Below, in pieces: positions 41,641 through 50,130 of a stretch of 64,000 nt of DNA. Source of the stretch: Candidatus Puniceispirillum marinum IMCC1322 (GTDB taxonomy: Bacteria > Pseudomonadota > Alphaproteobacteria > Puniceispirillales > Puniceispirillaceae); NCBI RefSeq assembly GCF_000024465.1, contig NC_014010.1, forward strand, positions 868,001 to 932,000, given 5' to 3'. Each line of letters begins with the position of its first letter. Positions within the stretch are counted from its first letter, which is position 1. The notes under the pieces were generated by a model that was not told where the DNA came from, did not search any database, and worked only from the letters and a program-made list of their open reading frames with translations. Both the position numbers and the translations under genes were made by a program.

Positions 41641-42824
41641 TGCGTTAACTCCATAAATTCAACCTTTGCGCCCTGTAACATATTTTTATCACGCGCGGGG
41701 TTCAAGGGCTCTAGGACGACCGATCGTGCATCCGCTTTTGAAACACGCAAAATAGTCCAGAGGGTATCAGTACCGCTGGTCACAGCTAGTGAATTTTGGC
41801 CTACACCATGTTTTTTGCCAAGAGGCACAGTTAAAACACCATCAGCTAATGTTAGCGTGCTGACAAGAGGGCGGCAGGTGAGTTGTTGCGACAGGTCATT
41901 GATGAAGCGAGGCATCATGCCGAAAATATGGGCAGTGACGTCTTTACGCTTGCCGCGGGACAGCACATTGAACGTACGCGACGGCGATATATCGCTGAGC
42001 TTGATCGTCTGTGTTACGCTGTGATCAAGGACTGGCGCGTAGGACACCCCATCAGCAACATGCATGGTGACGGTCACATCAAGCACCATTTCATCGCGCA
42101 GAAACTTGCCTATTTTTCGGGCATTGAACGAAATTTCGGGGATAAAAGCAAAATCACCTGTAGCAACCCGCACCCGCCCCTGGGTCAGCGAGGTATAGTC
42201 AAACGCATCATTGGTCCGCGCCAGCGCCGCCGCATCAAGCGTGGTGGTAATCGCCCCCCGCGTCTTCAGATTGGGATGACGCTCCATCTGCATCAGCATC
42301 TCGGATACACTGGTTCTGGCAATCGGTGCCAGCCATGCAGGCACCGTTGGCCCGACATAAATAGATGGGGCAAATACGGTCACATTGTGGTGCCGCGGCG
42401 TCACACATTCAACTTTCGGCAGTTCGCCAACAGCCGCCCGCACGCTAACCATATAATGCTGATCATCAACAATCTCATTGGTGATGGTATAATCAAGAAT
42501 GCGGCTCGATGGACGCACAATAAAATGATCGGTCAAGGTGGTATCCGCTGACACCGCCGAAAAGCCGTTCACCTCGGCACCGCCCTGTAAAGCCACCTGA
42601 TAAAGTGCATCTTCAAGCGCAATCATACGGGCTTCATCCTGTGCCGCATCATCCATGATGACAGCGCGGCCTGTGGCCTCGGCAAAACGGAAACCGTCAG
42701 CCCCAATCGCCGCTGACATGAATAGACCACATAGCAAAACGAACCAAACCGGCAGTACTGCAATAATCAGTACACACCAGTTTGGCAGGGAGAACGGGAT
42801 AATGGAAACACCATCTTTTTTCAT
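41637..42824 (-). CDS. flgT: FlgT-like H-ring/outer-membrane ring protein
   Basis: The protein has 395 residues with an N-terminal membrane or signal helix (residues 15-42). The N-terminal FlgT domain is recognisable: AEATGRAVIMDDAAQDEARM then IALEDALYQVALQGGAEVNG. The middle domain has TPRHHNVTVFAPSIYVGPT. The C-terminal domain has TLADGVLTVPLGKKHGVGQN then SLAVTSGTDTLWTILRV, typical of FlgT. In Vibrio, FlgT forms the H-ring that stabilises LP rings and recruits MotX/Y. Neighbour flgP supports the call. Base composition becomes visibly more GC-rich within this gene. Confidence 0.75.
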   Translation of the reverse strand: MKKDGVSIIPFSLPNWCVLIIAVLPVWFVLLCGLFMSAAIGADGFRFAEATGRAVIMDDAAQDEARMIALEDALYQVALQGGAEVNGFSAVSADTTLTDHFIVRPSSRILDYTITNEIVDDQHYMVSVRAAVGELPKVECVTPRHHNVTVFAPSIYVGPTVPAWLAPIARTSVSEMLMQMERHPNLKTRGAITTTLDAAALARTNDAFDYTSLTQGRVRVATGDFAFIPEISFNARKIGKFLRDEMVLDVTVTMHVADGVSYAPVLDHSVTQTIKLSDISPSRTFNVLSRGKRKDVTAHIFGMMPRFINDLSQQLTCRPLVSTLTLADGVLTVPLGKKHGVGQNSLAVTSGTDTLWTILRVSKADARSVVLEPLNPARDKNMLQGAKVEFMELTQ

Positions 42825-42886
42825 TGTTCTGCTTTACACCCCAGAGCGTGACACGGCGTATATTCTGACGCCTGTTAGCAACAGTT

Positions 42887-43441
42887 TTAGCCGACGCTGC
42901 GTGCGCTTCCCATCAGATGCGCAATCATGTCACGGTCAATTTCCAAAACGATTTCGTATGTATCCGAACCTGTCGGGTTGATACGCACGGTACGCGCGCC
43001 CCGGATCGTTCCCGAAACAACACCACGGAAAGTATCATTCTGAACCATAAGATCGATAACTGTTGTCGAACTGTCCACCTGTAGGCCGTGGATCTGTTCG
43101 GCAAGGTCGCGCATAGCAACCATACGGGCTGACCGAATAGCCATCAGACGCTTTTGCGCATCCGAGCGCCCAGGCTGTGATGACACAACAGCATAACCAA
43201 CCGCCGTCAAAGTCGGAATTTCGTCTGCGCCCGCGTCAAACACCTCGGCAACCGATGCCAGTGATGTTGCCTGGCTTTGTTCAAGCGTTGATAAGCCTGT
43301 GCCGCTGGTGGACATCGCCGATTTACCACTAAGGCTATCGGCAAGTTGACAGCCAGACACCGCCAATGACGCCGCCATAAGGGCCGCAAATGTAATTAAA
43401 GTATTCCGCTTGGGTGTATTAAGCATGGATGTTTTTTGCAT
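42887..43441 (-). CDS. flgP: FlgP/LPP20-family flagellar lipoprotein
   Basis: The protein has 184 residues. A lipoprotein signal ends in lipobox VSGC (about residue 31). The LPP20/FlgP region runs from about residue 80: TAVGYAVVSSQPGRSDAQKR, LMAIRSARMVAMRDLAEQIH, GLQVDSSTTVIDLMVQNDTF, then RGVVSGTIRGARTVRI. FlgP forms outer-membrane-associated disks or rings in Vibrio and Campylobacter. It leads the operon flgP-flgT-(LysM)-flgA-flgM and has a good sigma-54-like promoter about 43 bp upstream. Confidence 0.8.
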   Translation of the reverse strand: MQKTSMLNTPKRNTLITFAALMAASLAVSGCQLADSLSGKSAMSTSGTGLSTLEQSQATSLASVAEVFDAGADEIPTLTAVGYAVVSSQPGRSDAQKRLMAIRSARMVAMRDLAEQIHGLQVDSSTTVIDLMVQNDTFRGVVSGTIRGARTVRINPTGSDTYEIVLEIDRDMIAHLMGSARSVG

Positions 43442-43483
43442 GGGTCCGTTCCATTCTTCAAAAATTTGATACGCACCAGCTAT

Positions 43484-43498
43484 GCATTATCCGTGCCA
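43484..43498 (-). promoter_or_regulatory. sigma-54-type promoter candidate for flgP operon
   Basis: On the minus strand the site reads TGGCACGGATAATGC, with a perfect TGGCACG -24 element and GG-N10-GC spacing. It lies 43 bp upstream of the flgP ATG and about 60 bp from the divergent flhA site. Confidence 0.75.
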
Positions 43499-43558
43499 CT
43501 CATCTCAAGTGACGGGTTTTCGGGCTTTTCCCGATGAAAATGCCGGTTTTTTTCATTC

Positions 43559-43574
43559 TGGCACGCTTATTGCC
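43559..43574 (+). promoter_or_regulatory. sigma-54-type promoter candidate for flhA operon
   Basis: The site reads TGGCACGCTTATTGCC, which fits the textbook TGGCACG-N4-TTGC consensus. It lies 167 bp before the flhA ATG and 63 bp before a small leader ORF. It should drive flhA-flhF-flhG-fliA, placing fliA under sigma-54 control. Confidence 0.85.
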
Positions 43575-43636
43575 TTTATTTACGCGGGTGCTGTCAGCTC
43601 AACTGGCTGCAACATATAGTTAAAAAGGCATAAAGC

Positions 43637-43750
43637 ATGTTTATTCAATCTATTAGCAATAATATAGCTAATCCAATCCGGCGCCATGTCCCGGGGTTTG
43701 CATCACATGCTGTTCAATATACTGACAGAGGATATGCGTCATGGAAATGA
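43637..43750 (+). CDS. Possible 37-aa leader peptide overlapping the flhA start
   Basis: A short ORF with AAAGG about 8 bp upstream encodes a 37-residue peptide starting MFIQSISNNIANPIRRHV. Its stop lies 8 bases inside flhA, so it could couple translation into flhA. ISNNIAN resembles the NNIAN motif of rod and hook N-termini. There is no homologue I recognise, and it may be chance. Confidence 0.3.
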   Translation: MFIQSISNNIANPIRRHVPGFASHAVQYTDRGYASWK

Positions 43751-45843
43751 CACTCGCCCGATTTGGCATCAACGATCCAAAGGCTCTGGTAACGACTGGC
43801 ATTTTGCCGGTCGGTATTCTGGTGCTGATTTCAATGATGGTTCTACCCTTACCGGTATTTCTGCTTGATACGTTTTTTGTCTTTAATATCCTGATGTCTT
43901 TACTGATCCTGATGGTGGCGATGAACGCATTGCGGCCACTGGATTTTTCAAGTTTCCCCAGCCTGCTTCTGATCGCCACAATCCTGCGGCTTGGTCTGAA
44001 CGTGGCTTCAACCCGGATTGTGCTAAGCGAAGGCCATACAGGTGGTGATGCTGCCGGTCAGGTCATCAAGGCGTTTGGCGAATTCGTTATTTCCGGCAAT
44101 TACGCTGTCGGTATTTTTGTATTTATCATTCTTATTATTATTAACCTTGTTGTGATCACCAAGGGTGCTGGCCGTGTTTCAGAAGTTTCAGCCCGCTTTA
44201 CTCTTGATGCAATGCCAGGCAAACAGATGGCAATCGACGCCGATTTGAATGCCGGTGTGCTGACCAATGAGGAAGCACGCGACAGGCGCGAAGAAATTGC
44301 CAGTGAGGCCGATTTTTACGGAGCCATGGATGGTGCATCAAAATTTGTCAAAGGTGATGCTGTAGCGTCGATTTTGATCCTGATCATCAATATCGTTGGC
44401 GGTCTGATCATCGGTATTTCACAGCATGATCTGTCAGTCAGCGTGGCTGCCGAAAACTATATTCTACTGTCTATCGGTGATGGTCTGGTCGCGCAGATCC
44501 CGTCTTTGCTATTAGCCATTGCCACAGCGATCATCGTCACCCGCGTATCATCAACCCAAGATATGGCCGCACATATCGGCGATCAGATCAGCCTGTCACG
44601 TGCATGGGCCCCTGTTTCCGGCGTTCTGATGTTGATCGGTTTTGTTCCGGGTATGCCTAATCTGCTGTTTATCGGCGCGGCGCTGATTGCGGCCGGTGCA
44701 GGCTATTGGTCCTATACAAAGGAACGCAAAGCGCTGGAAGATGTTGGTGCCGAAGAGCTGGCCGAACTGGAAGATGTAGCCAAGTCACCCGATCTTATCG
44801 AACTTGACGAAATTGCCGATAATGCGCCGGTTTCAATCCAGCTTGGTTACGGGCTTGTCGAAATGGTCGAGGAAGATACTGGCGGTCCATTGACCAACCG
44901 CGTTACCGGCATTCGCCGTCAGGTATCAAAGGCCCTTGGCTTTATCGTGCCCGCGGTTCGTATCCGCGATGATATGAGCTTGCCAGCGAACACCTATCGC
45001 ATCCGCATTGGCCCGACCATCGTAGGCGAAGATCAGGTCTATCCGGATCGCAAACTGGCCATTCCAGGTGACAATGTGAATATCAAAATTGACGGCATTG
45101 AAGTCAAAGACCCCTCATTCGGTATGGATGCCATCTGGATTACCAGCCAGCAACAGACCGAAGCCGAGGCCAAAGGATATGTCGTGGTGGCACCGGAATC
45201 AGTGCTGTCAACGCATCTGAGCCAGATACTTTACAAATTTGCCGGTCAGCTTATCGGTCAGGATGATGTTCAGGGTCTGCTTGATAATCTGGGACAAACA
45301 TCACCAAGTCTGGTTGAATCAGTTGTGCCAAAGCTGGTGCCGCTTCATACATTGACAGGTATTTTGCGTACCTTGCTTGAGGAGCGTGTGCCGGTCAGCG
45401 ATCTGCGCGGCATTCTGGAGAATATGTCAGGGCTGGCAGCGCGTAATCTGTCCACTGCCGATATGGCCGAGGCGTTGCGCCCTGCCCTTGCCGGATTGCT
45501 GATCCAGCAGGTCGCACCCTTGAACCAGCCTTTGCCCGTTATCACGCTTAATTCCGATCTGGAACATATGCTTATTTCAATGGCACGTCAGAGTGGCGAT
45601 CAGGGACTGGTGCTGGATAACAGCCTAGCCCAGCAGCTTCTGGAAAGAATTTCAGCCGCCAATGAAACATTGGCATCACAAGATAAGCAAGCCGTGATCG
45701 TTGTATCACCAGCGATCCGCCGCGAATTTTCAGCCATTATCCGTCAGCATATCGACGATATGGTTGTCCTAGCCTTTACCGAATTACCTGAAACACGAAA
45801 AATCGAAGTCGTTGCGACCATCAGTGGCGAAGCCAGCGCATAA
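43741..45843 (+). CDS. flhA: FlhA, flagellar export gate protein
   Basis: The protein has 700 residues, the normal length. The N-terminal half holds about eight membrane helices, including VISMMVLPLPVFLLDTFFVF-like and LLLIATILRLGLNVASTRIV. The conserved FHIPEP-type loop is VVITKGAGRVSEVSARFTLD then AMPGKQMAIDADLNAG. The cytoplasmic domain (from about residue 350) forms the nonameric ring that docks chaperone-substrate pairs, with FVVPAVRIRDDMSLPANTYR-like and VAPESVLSTHLSQILYKF. The gene leads flhA-flhF-flhG-fliA, with a strong sigma-54-like site upstream. Confidence 0.97.
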   Translation: MEMTLARFGINDPKALVTTGILPVGILVLISMMVLPLPVFLLDTFFVFNILMSLLILMVAMNALRPLDFSSFPSLLLIATILRLGLNVASTRIVLSEGHTGGDAAGQVIKAFGEFVISGNYAVGIFVFIILIIINLVVITKGAGRVSEVSARFTLDAMPGKQMAIDADLNAGVLTNEEARDRREEIASEADFYGAMDGASKFVKGDAVASILILIINIVGGLIIGISQHDLSVSVAAENYILLSIGDGLVAQIPSLLLAIATAIIVTRVSSTQDMAAHIGDQISLSRAWAPVSGVLMLIGFVPGMPNLLFIGAALIAAGAGYWSYTKERKALEDVGAEELAELEDVAKSPDLIELDEIADNAPVSIQLGYGLVEMVEEDTGGPLTNRVTGIRRQVSKALGFIVPAVRIRDDMSLPANTYRIRIGPTIVGEDQVYPDRKLAIPGDNVNIKIDGIEVKDPSFGMDAIWITSQQQTEAEAKGYVVVAPESVLSTHLSQILYKFAGQLIGQDDVQGLLDNLGQTSPSLVESVVPKLVPLHTLTGILRTLLEERVPVSDLRGILENMSGLAARNLSTADMAEALRPALAGLLIQQVAPLNQPLPVITLNSDLEHMLISMARQSGDQGLVLDNSLAQQLLERISAANETLASQDKQAVIVVSPAIRREFSAIIRQHIDDMVVLAFTELPETRKIEVVATISGEASA

Positions 45844-45891
45844 CCATGATGGCATTCGCCTCAACAGATGTGACTATGAAAGGATAAAATA

Positions 45892-47043
45892 ATGGCAACC
45901 ATAACCGTATCAGCATCAGATACCGCAGCTGCAATGGATGAGATTTTCCAGAAGCTCGGAGATGATGCAATGATCCTGGAAACAGCCAATCGAAATGGCA
46001 AGATCGAAATGGTCGCGACGAATGACGCGGCGCAACGTGTCAAGGTCAGGCCGTCAAAAGTGGCCAAGAAAGCCCCTGCCTTTACCGAGCTTTTCGATCA
46101 GAAACTGGTTCAAGAGCCAATCGAGGACATGCCACAGGGTGATGCCAATATAACGGCGGATTTTGCCCTGAAAGCATTGGCGAAAAGCCAAAGCGAGGAT
46201 CAATCATCACCATCTGATATGGCAGCGATGCGCAAAGATATGGCGATGCTGAAATCGATGCTGACAGGCATGATGATTACCGATGAGAACGGTCTTAGCG
46301 AAAAACTGGGGCATAGCACGACGATCAAGCTCCGTCAGGCCGGATTTTCACCCGAAGTGGTGAACGAATTGCAACATGCGTTTGAAGGCCAAACTTATGA
46401 AAAGGCGCGGTTGAGCTTTATGAACGAACTGGCACGCCAACTGATCCGCCCGAATACCGAGGATCTGTTCGAAGCCCGCCTGATTTGCGTGGTGGGATCA
46501 AGCGGTAGCGGCAAGACAACGCTGGCAACCAAAATTGCGGCGCATTGCAAGGAAACCGGTATCGCCAATAACATGATACTGGGCACGGTCACATCCGAAA
46601 GACAGGCAGGTGACACCATCAAGGATCATGCCCGTTTGATGAATATGCCATCGGTTGATTTTCCGCTTGCGGAACTGCCAATCCGGGTCAAGGAAACAAG
46701 CCGCCGGATGATTATGGATGTATCAGCACAACCAGATCAGGCGGTAGCCGCGATCCGCAAAGCCACGGCAGCGCTGGATCCAGCGCGGGTTGCCGTTGTG
46801 CAGGCCATTCCAGGCGGTAGCAGCAGTGTGATGATCGCGCATCAGTGCGCATTATATAAACAATTGTCACCAACCATTGCGCTGACCAAACTGGATGAGT
46901 GCGAAGCCACCCCGCCAGAGCTTTGCAGTCTGCTGACGCATGGCAATGGTATCGGGCTGTTGACAGGGACAAAGTCCATTGTTGGCGGAATAGCCATTGC
47001 TACAGACGCAATATTAGCGCAATATTTAAAAGAGAACTGCTAA
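45892..47043 (+). CDS. flhF: FlhF, SRP-type GTPase for polar flagellum placement
   Basis: The protein has 383 residues. The N-terminal B domain shows AAMDEIFQKLGDDAMILETA, the FlhF start pattern. A variable linker leads to the NG domain: P-loop VGSSGSGKTT (201-210) and TKLDE specificity motif (332-336). The G3 element, normally DTAGR, reads MDVSAQ (275-280), so hydrolysis may be impaired. FlhF marks the pole where the first flagellar parts assemble. It lies between flhA and flhG, 48 bp after flhA, as in Vibrio and Pseudomonas. Confidence 0.9.
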   Translation: MATITVSASDTAAAMDEIFQKLGDDAMILETANRNGKIEMVATNDAAQRVKVRPSKVAKKAPAFTELFDQKLVQEPIEDMPQGDANITADFALKALAKSQSEDQSSPSDMAAMRKDMAMLKSMLTGMMITDENGLSEKLGHSTTIKLRQAGFSPEVVNELQHAFEGQTYEKARLSFMNELARQLIRPNTEDLFEARLICVVGSSGSGKTTLATKIAAHCKETGIANNMILGTVTSERQAGDTIKDHARLMNMPSVDFPLAELPIRVKETSRRMIMDVSAQPDQAVAAIRKATAALDPARVAVVQAIPGGSSSVMIAHQCALYKQLSPTIALTKLDECEATPPELCSLLTHGNGIGLLTGTKSIVGGIAIATDAILAQYLKENC

Positions 47044-47115
47044 TGAAAGCGCTGATGTATTTACTTTTGTCCGTTACGGGCAACTTTGTTTTTTCTAAGC
47101 CGGAGTGATCCTGAC

Positions 47116-47913
47116 ATGGCATCTTCAATTGCAGTTGCAAGTGGTAAAGGCGGCGTTGGCAAAACCAACATTGCTGTCAATCTTAGCCTGACCCTGTCCC
47201 GCATGGGGAAAAAGGTTACCTTGCTCGACGCCGACTTTGGTATGGCCAACGCCCATATTCTGCTGGGGGTAAATCCGCAAAATTACATCAGTGACGCGAT
47301 TAGCGGCAGTGTGCCATTAGCCGATACGGTTTGTCCGGGGCCTTTGGGGATGAATTTCCTGTCGGGAGGCAGTGGTCTTCTGGACATGCTGAATCTGGAC
47401 AAGAAAACCCGCTATGAAACCATCCGGCTGATGGATAATCTGGAGCCAAAGCCCGATGTTCTGGTGGCGGATGTTCCCGCTGGCGCGTCCGATAATTCGA
47501 TTGCCTTTGTGGCGGCGGCCGACCGCGTTGTTGTGGTTCTGGTTGGTGAGCCGACAAGCTTTCTTGATGCCTATTCGCTGATCAAGGCGGCCAATCTGGA
47601 AGCGGGTGTGCAGAATTTTTCAATTGTCGTGAATATGGTGACAGGCAAAGGCCAAGCGCAAGCACATTTTGCTAAATTCCAAAACATCGTGTACCGTTTT
47701 CTGGATGTAAAGTTAGAGTTAGCTGGATATTTACCGTTGTCAAACCGGATCAGAAAATCGATTGTCGAACGTCGTCCGATTAGTCTGGGTGATAAGAATC
47801 TTCCCGAAAATCTGGCGCTGCAAAGCCTGTCCAAAGCCGTAATGGACGCCACCCCCAACCAATCCAATGGCATTCGCTATTTCAGCAAAACGCCAAATAT
47901 GGTAGGAGCATAG
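47116..47913 (+). CDS. flhG: FlhG/FleN, MinD-type ATPase limiting flagellar number
   Basis: The protein has 265 residues from the ATG at 47116, with GGAG about 10 bp upstream; an in-frame upstream start is less likely. Deviant Walker A ASGKGGVGKTNIAVNLSLTL lies at the very N-terminus. LLDADFGMANAHILLGVNPQ, VLVADVPAGASDNSIAFVAA and EPTSFLDAYSLIKAANLEAG match FleN. The FlhF-stimulating DQAxxLR helix is absent, as in FleN. FlhG antagonises FlhF and, in Pseudomonas, the activator FleQ. It is 3 bp upstream of fliA. Confidence 0.93.
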   Translation: MASSIAVASGKGGVGKTNIAVNLSLTLSRMGKKVTLLDADFGMANAHILLGVNPQNYISDAISGSVPLADTVCPGPLGMNFLSGGSGLLDMLNLDKKTRYETIRLMDNLEPKPDVLVADVPAGASDNSIAFVAAADRVVVVLVGEPTSFLDAYSLIKAANLEAGVQNFSIVVNMVTGKGQAQAHFAKFQNIVYRFLDVKLELAGYLPLSNRIRKSIVERRPISLGDKNLPENLALQSLSKAVMDATPNQSNGIRYFSKTPNMVGA

Positions 47914-47916
47914 CCC

Positions 47917-48642
47917 ATGAAATCCGGTTACGCGGAACAAAAACCCGACGTTGAAGGCCTGATCCGCGATCATATGGAGCTGGTGCGCCAGATCGCATGG
48001 CATATTCATGGCCGGGTTCACGCGTCCGCCGAAATCGAAGATCTGGTGCAGATTGGCTATTACGGGCTGGTCATGGCCGCCCAGAATTATACGGTACAGG
48101 AAGGGGCGACCTTTAGCTCTTATGCCAGCATCCGTATTCGCGGCAGTATTGTCGATCATCTGCGCAAAAATTCAAATCTGTGCCGGACGACAATCCAGAT
48201 GCAAAAAAAGGCACGACAATCCGAAGAAATTCTGCGCCAGAAGCTGGGGCGTGATCCGTCTATTGATGAGGTCGCCAGTGATCTGGATATAGCCCCCGAA
48301 GAAATGCGCGAATGGGAACAAGCCTTTCAGGCGAATGTGCATCAGTCGCTGGATAATGTGTATGACGAATTTTCAATCTGGTTTGTGTCGAATGAAAATA
48401 CCCCAGAAGATAATATAAGCGACAATGAATTGCGCGACGTTCTGAAAGATGCGCTGACCACACTGCCCGAACGTGAGGCCTTGGTTATTCAGCTTTATTA
48501 TGTCGAAGAATTGAATGTATATGAGATTGCCGAAATTCTGGATGTGACCACAGGGCGCGTATCGCAGATCAAAAAGGCAGCCATCGCCCGCCTGCGCGGC
48601 TATATGGAACAGATCGATGAACAGGAAGCCATAAGTGGCTGA
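47917..48642 (+). CDS. fliA: FliA, flagellar sigma-28 factor
   Basis: The protein has 241 residues, the normal length. Region 2 reads AEIEDLVQIGYYGLVMAAQN and ATFSSYASIRIRGSIVDHLR. Region 3 is LRQKLGRDPSIDEVASDLDI. Region 4 has LTTLPEREALVIQLYYVEEL then NVYEIAEILDVTTGRVSQIK. FliA transcribes late flagellar genes and is held by FlgM. GGAGCATAGCCC precedes the ATG. It is unusual among alphaproteobacteria, many of which lack FliA. Confidence 0.95.
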   Translation: MKSGYAEQKPDVEGLIRDHMELVRQIAWHIHGRVHASAEIEDLVQIGYYGLVMAAQNYTVQEGATFSSYASIRIRGSIVDHLRKNSNLCRTTIQMQKKARQSEEILRQKLGRDPSIDEVASDLDIAPEEMREWEQAFQANVHQSLDNVYDEFSIWFVSNENTPEDNISDNELRDVLKDALTTLPEREALVIQLYYVEELNVYEIAEILDVTTGRVSQIKKAAIARLRGYMEQIDEQEAISG

Positions 48643-49099
48643 GGCCAAGGCAAGCATGTGGCACCAAACCGACCAGATCAATATGTCGGTACAAATGGCC
48701 GATATATCGCTGGATGCGTCTAGGGCAGCTCTTGATGGGTCTAGCGAAGCTCTGACGCTGAAAATCAACTGCAATTTGAAGAATATCGCCCGTGGCCAAT
48801 GCGCCGTGACGATCCAGCCCCGTGCAGATGCCCCCGATGACAGCGGGACAGCCGAGAACGCAGCGCGTGGGCAACTGCATATTTTTGTTGATCGTCCACT
48901 TATGACCGCCACGGTAACCGTATCGGCGCGTTATTTTGACCAGCTTACAGGTTTTATGAGCAGGGCCAGTAGCCGCCCGATGGAGCTGGTTCTGACGCTG
49001 GAAGATGCGTTGGCGGTGAGCCTCGACGGGGATTTGCGCATCGATAGCGAAACCATCATCGCCATCACCGGCATAGTGGCCACTATACCGGTGAAATAG
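48635..49099 (+). CDS. Unknown protein overlapping fliA
   Basis: I do not recognise this 154-residue protein. It starts with GTG and overlaps the end of fliA by 8 bp, so it is translationally coupled. It has no signal peptide or membrane helix. The second half is beta-rich (ARGQLHIFVDRPLMTATVTV, SARYFDQLTGFMSRA, MELVLTLEDALAVSLDGDLR). It is the last gene of the flhA-fliA unit, convergent with the rod-like gene. A motility-linked cytosolic role is inferred from coupling only. Confidence 0.65.
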   Translation: MAEAKASMWHQTDQINMSVQMADISLDASRAALDGSSEALTLKINCNLKNIARGQCAVTIQPRADAPDDSGTAENAARGQLHIFVDRPLMTATVTVSARYFDQLTGFMSRASSRPMELVLTLEDALAVSLDGDLRIDSETIIAITGIVATIPVK

Positions 49100-49124
49100 C
49101 TGTATCAGCCGAATGACAAGAAGA

Positions 49125-49934
49125 TTAAAGGAATTTCTTGACGATATCAGAGTCAGCCTGCAACATCCGCGAGGAAGCCGAATAAGCCTGTTGTGCGCGG
49201 ATCATGCTGGTCAACTCGTCATTGATCTTGACGTTTGAAACTTCAAGATTGCCGCTTAGCACATCGCCGAAATTGCCCTGGCTAGCGGCGCCAACCGCCG
49301 GCAAGCCGGTTTTGGCATTCATGATAAACTGGCCATTGCCCTTGGAGGTCAGATCAGCCTCGTTCTGAAAGCGTGCCAAAGCAATGGTCCCGCGATTGAT
49401 AACCGCACCATTGCCGCGGGTCATCGCGCCAGCATATGTCGCCTTGATCTGGCCATCAACGCCAATCGAAACCGAGGTCAGAAGCTCTTCAGCCGCGACA
49501 TCGCCATCTTCAGCAGGATTGCGCCGCAACGGCAAACGCAACGGGGCACCATCAAGGCCAATCAGAAAATGACCTTCGTTATTGACAATGAAACCATTCT
49601 CATCAAGGCGCATCGAACCATCGCGCGTGTAGCGTAGCTCATTGCCTGCATTCGGCGGGGCGACGATAAACATGCCCTCGCCAGCAACCGCCAGATCAAG
49701 CTCGCTGCCGCTGGTCTTGAACGCCCCTTGCGCATGATTACGGCGGGATGCGTCAAACACCGTGCCCTTGCCCACCTGCGCGGCGGCGCGCTTCTCACCA
49801 GCTATGCCATAAATATCCTGAAACTGGGCGGATGACCGCTTGAAGCCATTGGTGCTGGCATTGGCGATATTGTTGGAAATGACACCGATTTCCTTGTTGG
49901 CGGCGGCGATTCCTGACCTGATTATGGCTAGCAT
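49125..49934 (-). CDS. Orphan rod/hook-family protein (FlgE/F/G type)
   Basis: The protein has 269 residues. The N-terminal rod motif is IAAANKEIGVISNNIANAST then NGFKRSSAQFQDIYGI. The DLAVAGEGMFIVAPP block and the C-terminal LSGNLEVSNVKINDELTSMI then RAQQAYSASSRMLQAD complete the flagellar basal-body rod pattern. flgF and flgG are already present in the flgB-L series, so this is a third paralogue. It lacks large hook inserts and is FlgF-sized. GGGTCACT precedes the ATG. A weaker GG-N10-GA sequence lies at 49970-49983 on the minus strand. Confidence 0.88.
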   Translation of the reverse strand: MLAIIRSGIAAANKEIGVISNNIANASTNGFKRSSAQFQDIYGIAGEKRAAAQVGKGTVFDASRRNHAQGAFKTSGSELDLAVAGEGMFIVAPPNAGNELRYTRDGSMRLDENGFIVNNEGHFLIGLDGAPLRLPLRRNPAEDGDVAAEELLTSVSIGVDGQIKATYAGAMTRGNGAVINRGTIALARFQNEADLTSKGNGQFIMNAKTGLPAVGAASQGNFGDVLSGNLEVSNVKINDELTSMIRAQQAYSASSRMLQADSDIVKKFL

Positions 49935-50078
49935 AGTGACCCTCTTTGATTAATTTCACACATCTACATTCAATTTCTGTGCCGAAATCACCAGCTTTGA
50001 TATTTTTATCACGCCGATAGTTTTTTTCATCGCTGATAGGCTTACTATCGCTTAATTAGTTGCCATTTTACAATTTTC

Positions 50079-50094
50079 AGGCATGATATGAGCA
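50079..50094 (+). promoter_or_regulatory. Weak sigma-54-type promoter candidate for the 50131 gene
   Basis: The site reads CAGGCATGATATGAGCA, with GG-N10-GC spacing and a good GGCATG -24 element; the -12 is GAGC instead of TTGC. It lies 37 bp before the 50131 ATG, the same distance as the flagellar sites. Confidence 0.4.
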
Positions 50095-50130
50095 TTATCT
50101 AAATTATGATTATATGTTCATTCGGGTGTC

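Noticed and set aside
42655-42981. Plus-strand ORF opposite flgT and flgP
   Set aside because: Low-complexity shadow of the flgT signal region and flgP end; no ribosome site or domain.
49970-49983. sigma-54-like site before the orphan rod gene (GGCACAGAAATTGA on the minus strand)
   Set aside because: The -12 element has GA instead of GC, so it fails the invariant pair; kept only as a note under the gene.
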